Positions 1-6,707 of a stretch of DNA of 10,375 bases are shown one piece after another. Within the stretch, counting starts at the first letter, position 1. Every line of letters starts with the position of its first letter. Both the position numbers and the translations under genes were made by a program. Below the pieces are notes generated by a model, which was given only the letters and a program-made list of their open reading frames with translations, was not told where the DNA came from and searched no databases. Source of the stretch: an uncultured Chthoniobacterales bacterium (GTDB lineage: Bacteria > Verrucomicrobiota > Verrucomicrobiia > Chthoniobacterales > UBA10450); contig CATPAT010000147.1 in the NCBI GenBank assembly GCA_955652155.1, forward strand, positions 1 through 10,375, written 5' to 3'.

Positions 1-255
1 GTGATAACCTTTACGCCGTTTGAATTTGAACGCGATGATTTTTTTGTCCTTCCGTTGCTCGACAACTTCGGCCGTAACCTTGGCGCCAGAGATTAGCGGA
101 TCACCGTGCGTGAGATTGTCGCCATCGGCGTGCAATAGCACATCGCCAAAGATCGTGGTTTTTCCGACTTCCGCGTCCAAAAGATCGACATCGATCGTGT
201 CGCCCTCCGCGACGCGATACTGTCGTCCACCAGTTTTGATAATTGCGTAAGCCAT
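1..255 (-). CDS. rplU: 50S ribosomal protein L21 (partial, C-terminus beyond the left edge)
   Basis: Structural protein of the large ribosomal subunit that binds 23S rRNA. The minus-strand frame opens at an ATG (253-255) and reads without a stop to base 1, giving 85 residues that begin MAYAIIKTGGRQYRVAEGD. This is the classic L21 N-terminus ('YAIIKTGGKQY.V..GD'). Further along it has the family features 'VLLHADGDNLTHGDPLISGAKV' (split here: V-L-L near residue 39, then G-P-L region near 53) and a basic end, KFKRRKGYH, at residues 77-85, which is the rRNA-binding 'K.RRKGYHRK.GHRQ' motif cut in half. Full L21 is about 100-105 residues, so some 15-20 residues are missing off the edge. In most bacteria rpmA (L27) follows directly, which would lie outside the window. 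No strong Shine-Dalgarno sequence is visible before the ATG. The identification is very secure. Confidence 0.97.
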   Translation of the reverse strand, partial: MAYAIIKTGGRQYRVAEGDTIDVDLLDAEVGKTTIFGDVLLHADGDNLTHGDPLISGAKVTAEVVEQRKDKKIIAFKFKRRKGYH

Positions 256-571
256 AAGCGCTTCTGGGGAGGAAAAGTCGCGCAAAATTCCACAGTTGAG
301 CGAGTTTGACAAGCGGAATCTCTCGCGCGTTTCTCGCTTGCCGGATACGTTCTGTAAAAACAACATTTGTCGAAACCACATGGTTCCGAAGGACCACATT
401 ATCGCCGAGATAAAGTGCATCACGAAGGAACTAGGCGCTCCACCCGGAATGAAGTCAGAAAGGAACAACAAATATAATGCCAAAACGGATTCCAATGTTT
501 CTTTTATTGGCGTCCGTCCGATTTAAAATATGTTGGGAAGCCGCAGTCTGACAGTGGGCTGTATCCAACAT
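256..571. other. Intergenic region between rplU and the sulfotransferase relic; weak rplU promoter candidate
   Basis: About 316 bases without a convincing gene. Short open frames here have no recognisable motif and unusual composition. On the minus strand a TTGTCA (307-312) and an AATTTT (284-289) are separated by exactly 17 bases and would start transcription roughly 20-30 bases before the rplU ATG. The -35 is close to consensus, but the -10 matches at only 3 of 6 positions, so this is a weak candidate. A second -10-like hexamer, GATAAT, reads on the minus strand near 397-402 but lacks a -35. No terminator or structured RNA was seen. Confidence 0.3.
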
Positions 572-1326
572 ATGGAAGCTTCGCCGATCCTTGCTTACTT
601 CGGCCACCATAGGTGCGGTACGCAGTGGATCGCCGCAATCGTCGAAGACGTATGCGACGCGGCGGGCCTTAGATCCGTTCGCCACAACAATTCAGATCGC
701 TTCCAAGGCGACATCATTTCCTATCGCCAGGACAATCCATTTGACTTCTGGTGTTACATCAACGCGGATTATCGCTTCGTGCGTGGGCTCGATGTTCGTG
801 GCTTCCATGTCGTCCGCGATCCGCGGAACGTGATCGTTTCCGGATACTTCTCTCACCTCACCAGTCGTCCCGTCAACGACCGTTGGCCTCAGCTGCAATG
901 CTACCGAAGTTTCTTGCAGCCACTCTCAAAGGACGAAGGAATTCTTCGGGAAATGGAGTTCAGTGCCCGACTCTTTACGCAATGCTCTTCTGGAAGCCAT
1001 CAACTCCGGGCGTGCGCGAAATCCATTTCGAGGATTTGATTCAGAATTCCGAAGATGGATTCTGCGAAGTCCTCGAAGAGTTGGGGGTTCTGCCCAATCG
1101 AGTTAGCGAAACCGTCGTCCGAGAAATCGTGGGCCGGCACGCATTTCAACGCATGTCCGGAGGTCGCTAACCGGGGGAGGAGGACACTGGCCACCACTTC
1201 CGAAAAGGGATTCCAGGCGATTGGCGCAATCACTTCAAGGCCAGCCACATCGACTACTTTAAAAAACTCTTCAATCCGTTACTTATAAAGCTCGGATACG
1301 AGACAAATGAAGGTTGGACCAACTGA
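572..1326 (+). pseudogene. Sulfotransferase-domain protein, disrupted by a frameshift and an in-frame TAA
   Basis: Relic of a PAPS-dependent sulfotransferase (Sulfotransfer_1-like), an enzyme type that moves a sulfonate group from 3'-phosphoadenosine-5'-phosphosulfate to a hydroxyl or amine; the acceptor cannot be told. From the ATG at 572 the frame shows the 5'-phosphosulfate loop as YFGHHRCGTQWI (residues 9-20) and the 3'-phosphate motif as VRDPRNVIVSGYFSH (81-95). Homology then jumps to the -1 frame between about 958 and 975, where it continues as LYAMLFW and VREIHFEDLI, the usual 'vryEDL' block. A TAA at 1168-1170 interrupts that frame at the spot where relatives have a lysine ('GRKPGEED'). 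The same frame then resumes as PGEEDTGHHFRKGIPGDW and ends naturally at TGA 1324-1326. The shift fits a one-base deletion and the stop a single substitution (AAA to TAA). The restored length of about 250 residues is normal for the family. An ATG at 530 is an alternative start, but it adds residues without family resemblance. Confidence 0.88.
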
Positions 1327-1521
1327 GGCTAGCGAAGCCCGGATTGCGAGCATTCTTTTGCATCTGGGTAAGAAAACGTCGTCTTGTCAGGCGTCGCGAA
1401 CGAAGCGCGGCCTGTTCGTCAGAATGTTGCCGTTCAGGGCGCCATCGCTCTATGGCTGTTGAAGCGATGCAGTCCGCGGACATACTCGAGGTTGGTTCTC
1501 GCTGGTAGGCGGCAAATCAAA
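1327..1521. other. Unassigned stretch between the sulfotransferase relic and the tRNA relic
   Basis: About 195 bases with no recognisable gene, RNA or repeat. The open frames on both strands are arginine- and serine-rich and match no motif I know. It sits between two decayed elements and may itself be decayed coding sequence, but I see nothing that identifies it. Confidence 0.5.
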
Positions 1522-1595
1522 GCGTGCGAGTGTAACTCGAGTACCCGCCCCACGGGTTAGAAATCCGCTGCTGTATCCGGCTGAACTACGGGCGC
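1522..1595 (-). pseudogene. Degenerate tRNA-Arg (anticodon UCU)-like sequence
   Basis: Read on the minus strand from 1595, the sequence begins GCGCCCGTAGTTCAGCCGG and follows a tRNA-Arg(UCU) pattern. The acceptor 5' strand is 1589-1595, followed by TA, a D-arm with a GGATA loop, an anticodon stem at 1564-1568 with 1552-1556, and a seven-base loop TTTCTAA (1557-1563) with anticodon TCT. It then decays. D-stem pair 13-22 is C:C and anticodon-stem pair 31-39 is A:C. The T-loop reads CTCGAGT instead of TTCGANN, and the T-stem has a G:A mismatch. One extra base follows the T-stem, the acceptor stem has two mismatches (C:A, C:C), and no CCA follows. The 5' half is far better preserved than the 3' half. 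I read this as a tRNA pseudogene rather than a working tRNA. It lies about 20 bases downstream of the rsmI stop on the same strand. Confidence 0.65.
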
Positions 1596-1616
1596 AAAGT
1601 TGACCTGCCAGCCTCC

Positions 1617-2330
1617 CTAAATCGCCGCGTGAAAGCCTTTTGTTATCCCGAGCGGAGTTGAGGAATCTTTTACGGTTCCAATCATGAGCACGATCTCGCC
1701 TTTTGGCGGATGGGCTTCGTAATGGCTGAGAAGCTCGCGAGCGGTGCCGCGGCGAAATTCTTCGAATTTCTTTGTGAGTTCGCGCGCCACGCAGAGTTGT
1801 CGGTCCGGCATGATGTCGATGCACGCGCTGAGGGTTTTGGTCAGACGGTAAGGGGATTCAAAGAAGATGGTAGTTTCGTCGCTTTTGGCAGCAGCAACCA
1901 ACTCGCGTTCGCGCTGTCCGCTTTTTGCCGGGAGAAATCCGCGGAAGCAAAAGTTCTTCGTCGAGAATCCGGAACCGACGAGTGCGGTCAGAATCGATGA
2001 GGGTCCCGGTATGATCGTGAACGGCAGCTTGCGTCGGATGCATTCACGAATCAATCGCGCTCCCGGATCGGAAAGCCCCGGCGTTCCGGCGTCGGTGATA
2101 AGCGCGACGTTTTCGCCCGTGGCGAGGCGCTCGACCAGCTGGGCAGTGCGCATCGCTTCATTATGCTCGTGATAACTGACAAGAGGCTTTTTGATTTCAA
2201 AGTGTTTCAACAACATCCCGGAATGCCGCGTATCTTCAGCTGCGATCACATCGACGTTTTTCAACACCTCGAGCGCGCGCAACGTGATATCGCCTAGATT
2301 GCCGATCGGTGTGGCGACGACGTAGAGCAT
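1617..2330 (-). CDS. rsmI: 16S rRNA (cytidine(1402)-2'-O)-methyltransferase RsmI
   Basis: SAM-dependent enzyme of the tetrapyrrole-methylase fold that 2'-O-methylates C1402 of 16S rRNA in the decoding centre, working cytoplasmically on the 30S subunit together with the N4-methylase RsmH. The 237-residue product starts MLYVVATPIGNLGDIT, the family's opening motif. It then shows AAEDTRHSGMLLKHF (30-44), SYHEHNE (52-58), LITDAGTPGLSDPGARL (77-93), the SAM-pocket IIPGPSS (106-112) with ALVGSGF after it, FRGFLPAK (129-136) and TIFFESPYRL (154-163). All family motifs are intact. It is shorter than E. coli RsmI (286 residues): it stops shortly after GEIVLMIG and lacks the small C-terminal helical domain, as do some other bacterial members. 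The ATG at 2328-2330 lies immediately before the conserved YVVATPIG, leaving no room for a shorter start. It is divergent from the lipoprotein at 2471. Confidence 0.96.
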   Translation of the reverse strand: MLYVVATPIGNLGDITLRALEVLKNVDVIAAEDTRHSGMLLKHFEIKKPLVSYHEHNEAMRTAQLVERLATGENVALITDAGTPGLSDPGARLIRECIRRKLPFTIIPGPSSILTALVGSGFSTKNFCFRGFLPAKSGQRERELVAAAKSDETTIFFESPYRLTKTLSACIDIMPDRQLCVARELTKKFEEFRRGTARELLSHYEAHPPKGEIVLMIGTVKDSSTPLGITKGFHAAI

Positions 2331-2458
2331 GTTCGATCATCGCGTTGGAATCTTTTCTCCGCTATTGAATTACCATTGGGGAAACTTAAGGAGGCCCGTT
2401 TCGTCGCTCAGATCATTTAAATAGAGCCAAGCCTCCATTGTAAACCGAAATTAGAAAC

Positions 2459-2465
2459 AAAGGAG
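2459..2465 (+). promoter_or_regulatory. Ribosome binding site of the WxxGxW lipoprotein
   Basis: AAAGGAG five bases before the ATG at 2471 is one of the clearest Shine-Dalgarno sequences in the window and fixes that start. Most other starts here have weak or no SD. Confidence 0.8.
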
Positions 2466-2470
2466 CATAC

Positions 2471-2821
2471 ATGAGAAGAAGCATTTATTTGCTGGCGCTG
2501 GCACCGCTTGCGCTGGTGGGCTGCGCCAGCGAACCGGCGACAGTGACAACGACAACAACCACACAAGAAGTGACAAGCACAGGTCCGGCCCGGGAGGTCG
2601 TGGTGGCCAGGACTCCGCCGGCAGTTCGCGTTGAAACGCAGACGGTGATCCCAGGTCCGGGATATGTCTGGACGCCCGGCTACTGGCGCTGGACCGGAAC
2701 CGACTACGTGTGGGTATCTGGCAGTTGGGTTATGCCGCCGCAAGCGACTGCCGTGTGGGTTCGGGGTCATTGGGTGCACAGAATGGGCGGCTGGGTGTGG
2801 ATCGCGGGCCACTGGCGGTAA
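2471..2821 (+). CDS. Lipoprotein with four WxxGxW (YXWXPGYW-type) repeats
   Basis: A 116-residue exported lipoprotein of unknown function. The N-terminus, MRRSIYLLALAPLALVGC, is a lipoprotein signal peptide with lipobox LVGC, so Cys18 would be acylated after cleavage by signal peptidase II. A flexible Thr/Val-rich linker follows (about 19-60). The C-terminal half is four tandem aromatic units: YVWTPGYWRW (65-74), YVWVSGSW (79-86), AVWVRGHW (94-101) and WVWIAGHW (108-115). This is the pattern of the WxxGxW/YXWXPGYW repeat family, common in Gram-negative envelopes. Such units are thought to be small beta-type repeats, but their ligand is not established. The start is fixed by a strong SD and the signal peptide. 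A hairpin terminator lies about 60 bases downstream, so this is probably a single-gene transcript divergent from rsmI. Lipoprotein nature is secure; a role in envelope binding or integrity is only an inference. Confidence 0.9.
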   Translation: MRRSIYLLALAPLALVGCASEPATVTTTTTTQEVTSTGPAREVVVARTPPAVRVETQTVIPGPGYVWTPGYWRWTGTDYVWVSGSWVMPPQATAVWVRGHWVHRMGGWVWIAGHWR

Positions 2822-2882
2822 ATAGAATTAGTCGGGGAGCAAAGGATCGCATTCGTTGCGATTCACGGCCGCAGGGGGCCTG

Positions 2883-2914
2883 ATGCATCGTGGGGCCGCT
2901 GTCGGTGCATTTTT
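2883..2914 (+). terminator. Rho-independent terminator after the WxxGxW lipoprotein
   Basis: ATGCATCG (2883-2890) pairs with CGGTGCAT (2903-2910), giving eight pairs with one G-T and a 12-base GC-rich loop, followed at once by a run of T (2910-2914). It lies about 60 bases past the TAA of the lipoprotein on the same strand. Confidence 0.65.
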
Positions 2915-3230
2915 CTCGATTGCACGAAACTGTTACATTTCCCGATCGCGTTCCGCTTCGTAGATTCAACATCCTCGCCGAATCGCCAGATTACGTGATT
3001 CTGGACTAGCCGAATCGAGAATCGCTGGCATAATGGGTTGTGGGAATGATCCAAGTTGTGGATCAGAGGCGATGAAACCCGGGCGTCATTGCAGCAGTGG
3101 CAGGAAACGGTTTCCGCAGACCGACTATTTCTTTCATTCGGGCTCTGGCGGGTGGCGGGGCCATTCGTCCTCGTATGACGGAGAGGACCGATCGGAATTT
3201 CGGACTTTTTACAATTTAAGCCGCGAATTC
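2915..3230. other. Mostly empty stretch before the small membrane protein
   Basis: About 316 bases. A plus-strand frame is open from an ATG at 3033 into the small membrane protein, but its first 66 codons give a Cys/Gly/Ser/Arg-rich peptide with no motif, so I treat them as non-coding. A TACAAT (3210-3215), a 5 of 6 match to a -10 box, lies just upstream of the ATG at 3231 but without a recognisable -35. No RNA gene or repeat was seen. Confidence 0.4.
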
Positions 3231-3359
3231 ATGATCGAATCCGCGCGAGAACGCGTTAAAGAAATGGCGGTATTTGGTGTGGTCGTCGTGGCGTCAGCTT
3301 GGCCGGTAATTTACATGGTGATCACGGTCGTGAAATTGTTGAGCAAAGGACGGCCGTAA
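3231..3359 (+). CDS. Small single-pass membrane protein, unknown function
   Basis: A 42-residue product starting MIESARERVKEMAVFG. The charged N-terminal segment (residues 1-11) is followed by one strongly hydrophobic stretch, roughly residues 13-37 (VFGVVVVASAWPVIY and onward), with a Trp-Pro in the middle, and a short basic tail, KGRP. This looks like a real transmembrane microprotein with the positive tail probably cytoplasmic. I do not recognise the family. An in-frame ATG at 3033 would make it 108 residues, but the added part looks non-coding, with low-complexity composition and five-fold more Gly/Ser/Cys than its surroundings. A TACAAT about 15 bases before the ATG at 3231 also favours the short form, though no SD is present. 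It converges on putA, with only about 20 bases between the two stops. Confidence 0.45.
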   Translation: MIESARERVKEMAVFGVVVVASAWPVIYMVITVVKLLSKGRP

Positions 3360-3379
3360 CCTCAATCACGCTCAGGCGA

Positions 3380-6300
3380 TCAAATGCCGACCTTGCGCGG
3401 CTCGGATTTAGGCCAGAGAAACTCGTCGCGATATTCCGGCGTTTCTTCGGGGGCGAAGCCGTGGCGTGTGACATTTTCGGTGACGACCCGCGGCAATAAA
3501 AACTGGAGGAGATAATCGACACCACCGGCTTTGGTGCCGCCGCCGCTCATTTTGAATCCGCCGAACGGATGGCGCCCGACAACCGCCCCTGTGCACGAGC
3601 GATTGATGTAAACGTTGCCCGCCTCAATCTCGGCTTTAGCACGGTCGATGTTGGCCGGGCTGCGCGAGAAAAATCCGGCGGTAAGCGCGTAATCAGTACC
3701 GTTCGCAACCGCGAACGCTTCATCGAGGTCGCGCACTTTCATGATGCTCAACACGGGGCCGAAAATTTCTTCGCGCGCGATTCGCATGTTTGGTTTCACC
3801 TCGGTAAAAATTGTCGGCGGAATGAAATAGCCTTCCGGCGGTATCTCTGTCGCTTGGTAGGCCAGTGTCGCCTCGCTTTTGCCGATCTCGATGTAATCAA
3901 GGATGCGTCGGTAAGCAGCCTCGTCGATCACCGGTCCAACCATGATTCCGGGCACTTCCGGGTTGCCAACCCGCAAACTCGCCGCTGCGGAAAGCAAACG
4001 CTCCATCACGCGATCGTAATTTTCCTCAAGAAGGATGAGGCGCGAGAGAGCGGAGCATTTCTGTCCCTGATAACCGAAAGCGGAATAAATTGAATCGACG
4101 ATCGCTTCATCGAGATCGGCATCCGAATCAATGATCACCGGATTTTTGCCACCCATTTCGCAAACGACACGCTTAAGCTCGCGTTGGCCTGGCAGCGTTT
4201 TGCCAGCCGACTCCCAAATTCTCAGGCCGACTTCGCGCGAACCGGTGAACGCGATAAGATCGACATCTTTATGATCGACGAGGTGCGCACCGATGACTGA
4301 GCCGTGGCCGGAAAGGAAATTCAGGACGCCGGGCGGCACGCCGGCTTCCTCGAAAATCTGCATGAGCATCGCGCCGCAGATGATGGATTGCTCGGACGGC
4401 TTCATGATCACGGTGTTACCTGTGACGAGCGCCGCCGAGACCATCCCGCACAAGATCGCGATCGGAAAATTCCATGGTGCGATCACCAGGGCGACTCCAC
4501 GCGGCCAGTAATGCTGATAACTTTCTTCGCCGGGAACATGCTGCGTTAATCTGGGACGGCCTAGAAGCCGCATTCGCCCCGCGTAAAAACGGCAAAAATC
4601 CATTGCTTCGCGAATGTCACCGTCGGCTTCAGCCCATGGTTTGCCGACTTCAAAAACTTCGACTGCCGAGAGTTCATATCGCCGCCGGTCCATGATCGCC
4701 GCGGCGCGGTCCAGCAAACGCGCGCGCTCTTCAAAGGGCGTGCGGCTCCATTTTCCAAACGCGGCGCGGGCGGCTTTGACGGCGCGTTCGGTTTCGAGAA
4801 TTCCCGCTTCCGGCACGTAGCCGACGTTCTCCTTTGGCGCGGCCGGATTAATTGAAGGCGTTAATTTATCCGTCCAAATTTTTTCGCCGCCGATGACGAG
4901 CGGATATTTTTCACCAAATCGATTGCGCACTTCGCGCAGCGCATTGCGCATTTTTTCCTGGCTCTCTTTGTAAACGAAATTCACAAGTGGTGAGTTTTCG
5001 TAAATATCGCCGGGGGAAGCTTGAAGGGAAGGATCATTTTCCTGATGTCGATGTTCAATTGTAGCCGGGGTCGCTGACCCCGGCCCATGTTTCTCTCCAT
5101 TTCGCTTGAGGAGCTTGTTCGGATCGCGCAGTAATTCTTCCGCCGCAACATTCTCGGAAAATTTCGCGCGCAGAAATCCCTCGTTCGAAGTGTTCTCGAG
5201 CAATCGCCGAACAAGGTAGGACATTCCCGGCAGCAACTCGCCGAGCGGACAGTATTCGCGAACGCGATAACCCATTTCGACCAGCGCGCGCTTGATCGGG
5301 CCGGCCATGCCATACAGCAGTTGAAATTCGAAACGGCTGCGATCGATCCCGAGTTTGTCCGCGACCGCCTGCGCGTGCGCGATGCTGCGGACATTGTGCG
5401 ATCCGAACGCAGAGGTAACGATCGATTCATTTTCCAGCAGCACCCGCGAGAGTGCTTCGAAATTCATGTCGCTCTCCGGCTTCTGAAAATAAACAGGACA
5501 ATCCCATCCGTTCTGCTTCGATTTAACTGTTTCGTAATCCCAGTACGCGCCCTTCACCAGTCGCACCGTGAAACGCGTGCCCCGTGCACGACCCCATTCG
5601 ATCAGGCCGCGGAGATCGGCTTCGGCATCGCGCAGATACGCTTGAATAACGACCCCGGCATGCGGCCAATCCTTGAATTCTCCTTCGCCGAAAGTTGTCT
5701 TGAACAGTTCGAGGGTAATATTTTTATGCGCGTAGCTTTCCATATCGAAATTGATGAAGGCGCCGAGTTCGCGGGCGCGGCGCAGAATTGGCCGCAGCTT
5801 CGGCTCGAGATGCGCAATGGCGTCAGTCGGATCGGCCGGATTCATCTGCGAATAGAGCGCAGAGATTTTGACCGAGAGATTTACAACCGGAAAAAGCCCG
5901 GAATTTTTTCCCAACGGATCGGTCCAGCCTCGCGTTTCGCGCGCAAGGCACTCCAGCAAATCGAGACAACGCGCCGCATATTCATCGGTCTCTTTTTCAC
6001 TGAGGACAGCCTCGCCCAAAAGATCGACAGTGAACCCAATTTTCTGCGCCCGCCGCTTGCGCAGCGTTTTCATTACATCCTCGCAATTTTTTCCGGCGAT
6101 AAACTGGCGCGCCATTCCGGAAACGTTACGTCTCAGGATAAACGCACTGATCCATGGGACGATGCGCGCCACGCGCACCCCGGTCTGAATCACCGGCGCG
6201 AAACCATCTCGCATCCCGGCAAAGTATTCTTCAAGGTGCTGAACGATTTCGCCGGAGTTGCGGAGCGATGGCAGCACATCGACAAAGCGGAACATTTGCA

Positions 6301-6442
6301 CCTTAAAACGCTCATTGCGCATGGAGAGCGCCATCATCTGCTGATAAAAACCGGCCTTGCTGAAAAGCGACTCCGGATGTTTGTCGACAAGCTCAAAAAT
6401 GCGCGCACCGCGCTGCTCGATCTCGCTTTGGAGCGACCTCAT
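3380..6442 (-). CDS. putA: Bifunctional proline dehydrogenase / L-glutamate gamma-semialdehyde dehydrogenase
   Basis: Oxidises L-proline to glutamate in two steps. An FAD-dependent proline dehydrogenase (about residues 1-440) passes electrons to the membrane quinone pool, and an NAD-dependent aldehyde dehydrogenase (about 490-1000) acts on the channelled semialdehyde. PRODH motifs: RLVKGAYWDYE (294-304, Lys297) and REYCPLGELLPGMSYLVRR (395-413), with Tyr397 and substrate-carboxylate Arg412/Arg413 followed by LLENTSNEGF. ALDH motifs: APWNFP (655-660, Asn658), MKPSEQS (680-686), FTGSREVG (732-739), CEMGGKN (761-767, general base Glu762), GQKCSA (793-798, nucleophile Cys796) and EEIFGP (891-896). 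The C-terminal TENVTRHGFAP is typical of short PutAs. At 1020 residues with no ribbon-helix-helix domain, it is the short, non-DNA-binding type and not a self-repressor as in E. coli. Residues 453-460 of the interdomain linker are encoded by a perfect palindrome. All catalytic residues are present. Confidence 0.97.
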   Translation of the reverse strand: MRSLQSEIEQRGARIFELVDKHPESLFSKAGFYQQMMALSMRNERFKVQMFRFVDVLPSLRNSGEIVQHLEEYFAGMRDGFAPVIQTGVRVARIVPWISAFILRRNVSGMARQFIAGKNCEDVMKTLRKRRAQKIGFTVDLLGEAVLSEKETDEYAARCLDLLECLARETRGWTDPLGKNSGLFPVVNLSVKISALYSQMNPADPTDAIAHLEPKLRPILRRARELGAFINFDMESYAHKNITLELFKTTFGEGEFKDWPHAGVVIQAYLRDAEADLRGLIEWGRARGTRFTVRLVKGAYWDYETVKSKQNGWDCPVYFQKPESDMNFEALSRVLLENESIVTSAFGSHNVRSIAHAQAVADKLGIDRSRFEFQLLYGMAGPIKRALVEMGYRVREYCPLGELLPGMSYLVRRLLENTSNEGFLRAKFSENVAAEELLRDPNKLLKRNGEKHGPGSATPATIEHRHQENDPSLQASPGDIYENSPLVNFVYKESQEKMRNALREVRNRFGEKYPLVIGGEKIWTDKLTPSINPAAPKENVGYVPEAGILETERAVKAARAAFGKWSRTPFEERARLLDRAAAIMDRRRYELSAVEVFEVGKPWAEADGDIREAMDFCRFYAGRMRLLGRPRLTQHVPGEESYQHYWPRGVALVIAPWNFPIAILCGMVSAALVTGNTVIMKPSEQSIICGAMLMQIFEEAGVPPGVLNFLSGHGSVIGAHLVDHKDVDLIAFTGSREVGLRIWESAGKTLPGQRELKRVVCEMGGKNPVIIDSDADLDEAIVDSIYSAFGYQGQKCSALSRLILLEENYDRVMERLLSAAASLRVGNPEVPGIMVGPVIDEAAYRRILDYIEIGKSEATLAYQATEIPPEGYFIPPTIFTEVKPNMRIAREEIFGPVLSIMKVRDLDEAFAVANGTDYALTAGFFSRSPANIDRAKAEIEAGNVYINRSCTGAVVGRHPFGGFKMSGGGTKAGGVDYLLQFLLPRVVTENVTRHGFAPEETPEYRDEFLWPKSEPRKVGI
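5064..5084. repeat. Perfect palindrome inside the putA linker
   Basis: GCCGGGGTC, a three-base GCT spacer, then GACCCCGGC: nine perfect GC-rich pairs. The left flank reads ATTGTA without a matching TACAAT on the right. It encodes residues 453-460 (GPGSATPA) of the PutA linker between its two enzyme domains and keeps the frame. It resembles dispersed REP-like palindromes of the form 'TGTAGCCGGGGTC...GACCCCGGCTACA' that I recall from soil bacterial genomes. Only this one copy is in the window, so its repeat status cannot be shown here. Confidence 0.6.
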
Positions 6443-6586
6443 CTACGAGACTAGTCCGCCGTTTTGGGTTAGGCAAAGCGGAACGAACCCTTTCGCGGGA
6501 ACAAATACTTCATGCCGCAGACGGTCAGTTCAGGGTCTGTTTTCGAATTAATAAATGAGGCAACCGAACAAATTTCGGGAGCAAGT

Positions 6587-6647
6587 GGAGGGATTTGCCT
6601 GGTGGATTCCGGAGGCCCAGGGCTCGGGTCCGTCAGGCAATCTCTTT
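6587..6647. other. Long imperfect hairpin between putA and the threonine aldolase
   Basis: Positions 6587-6601 pair with 6634-6647: the GCCTG/CAGGC core (6597-6601 with 6634-6638) is extended outward with one bulged T and a few G-T pairs. The pairing continues inward through 6602-6606 with 6629-6633, then CC/GG and GAG/CTC blocks, leaving a loop near 6615-6622. The T-rich TTTTA on the plus strand lies at the foot of the stem. It sits about 60 bases upstream of the threonine aldolase ATG and about 145 bases upstream of the putA start on the other strand. It could be a leader attenuator or terminator, or a small palindromic repeat. It matches no riboswitch I know; in particular I do not see the glycine riboswitch core. 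Confidence 0.4.
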
Positions 6648-6707
6648 TAGCGAAACTGCGCGCGTACTTATTTGCTCCACGGGCCGAACTCGATTAGCAA
6701 GATCGAC

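Noticed and set aside
296..526. 76-codon open frame between rplU and the sulfotransferase relic
   Set aside because: No motif, signal peptide or SD, and it overlaps the likely rplU promoter region on the other strand.
3033..3230. Longer start for the small membrane protein (108 residues)
   Set aside because: The extension is Cys/Gly/Ser/Arg-rich with no motif and no SD, while the residues from 3231 onward look coding. It is kept as an alternative in the evidence.
5321..6454. A 377-codon plus-strand open frame antisense to putA
   Set aside because: It is fully opposite the PRODH domain of PutA, has no recognisable motif, and its length follows from codon bias in the real gene.
6443..6707. 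Possible glycine or other amino-acid riboswitch before the threonine aldolase
   Set aside because: The hairpin is there, but none of the conserved core sequences of known glycine, lysine or SAM riboswitches could be read.
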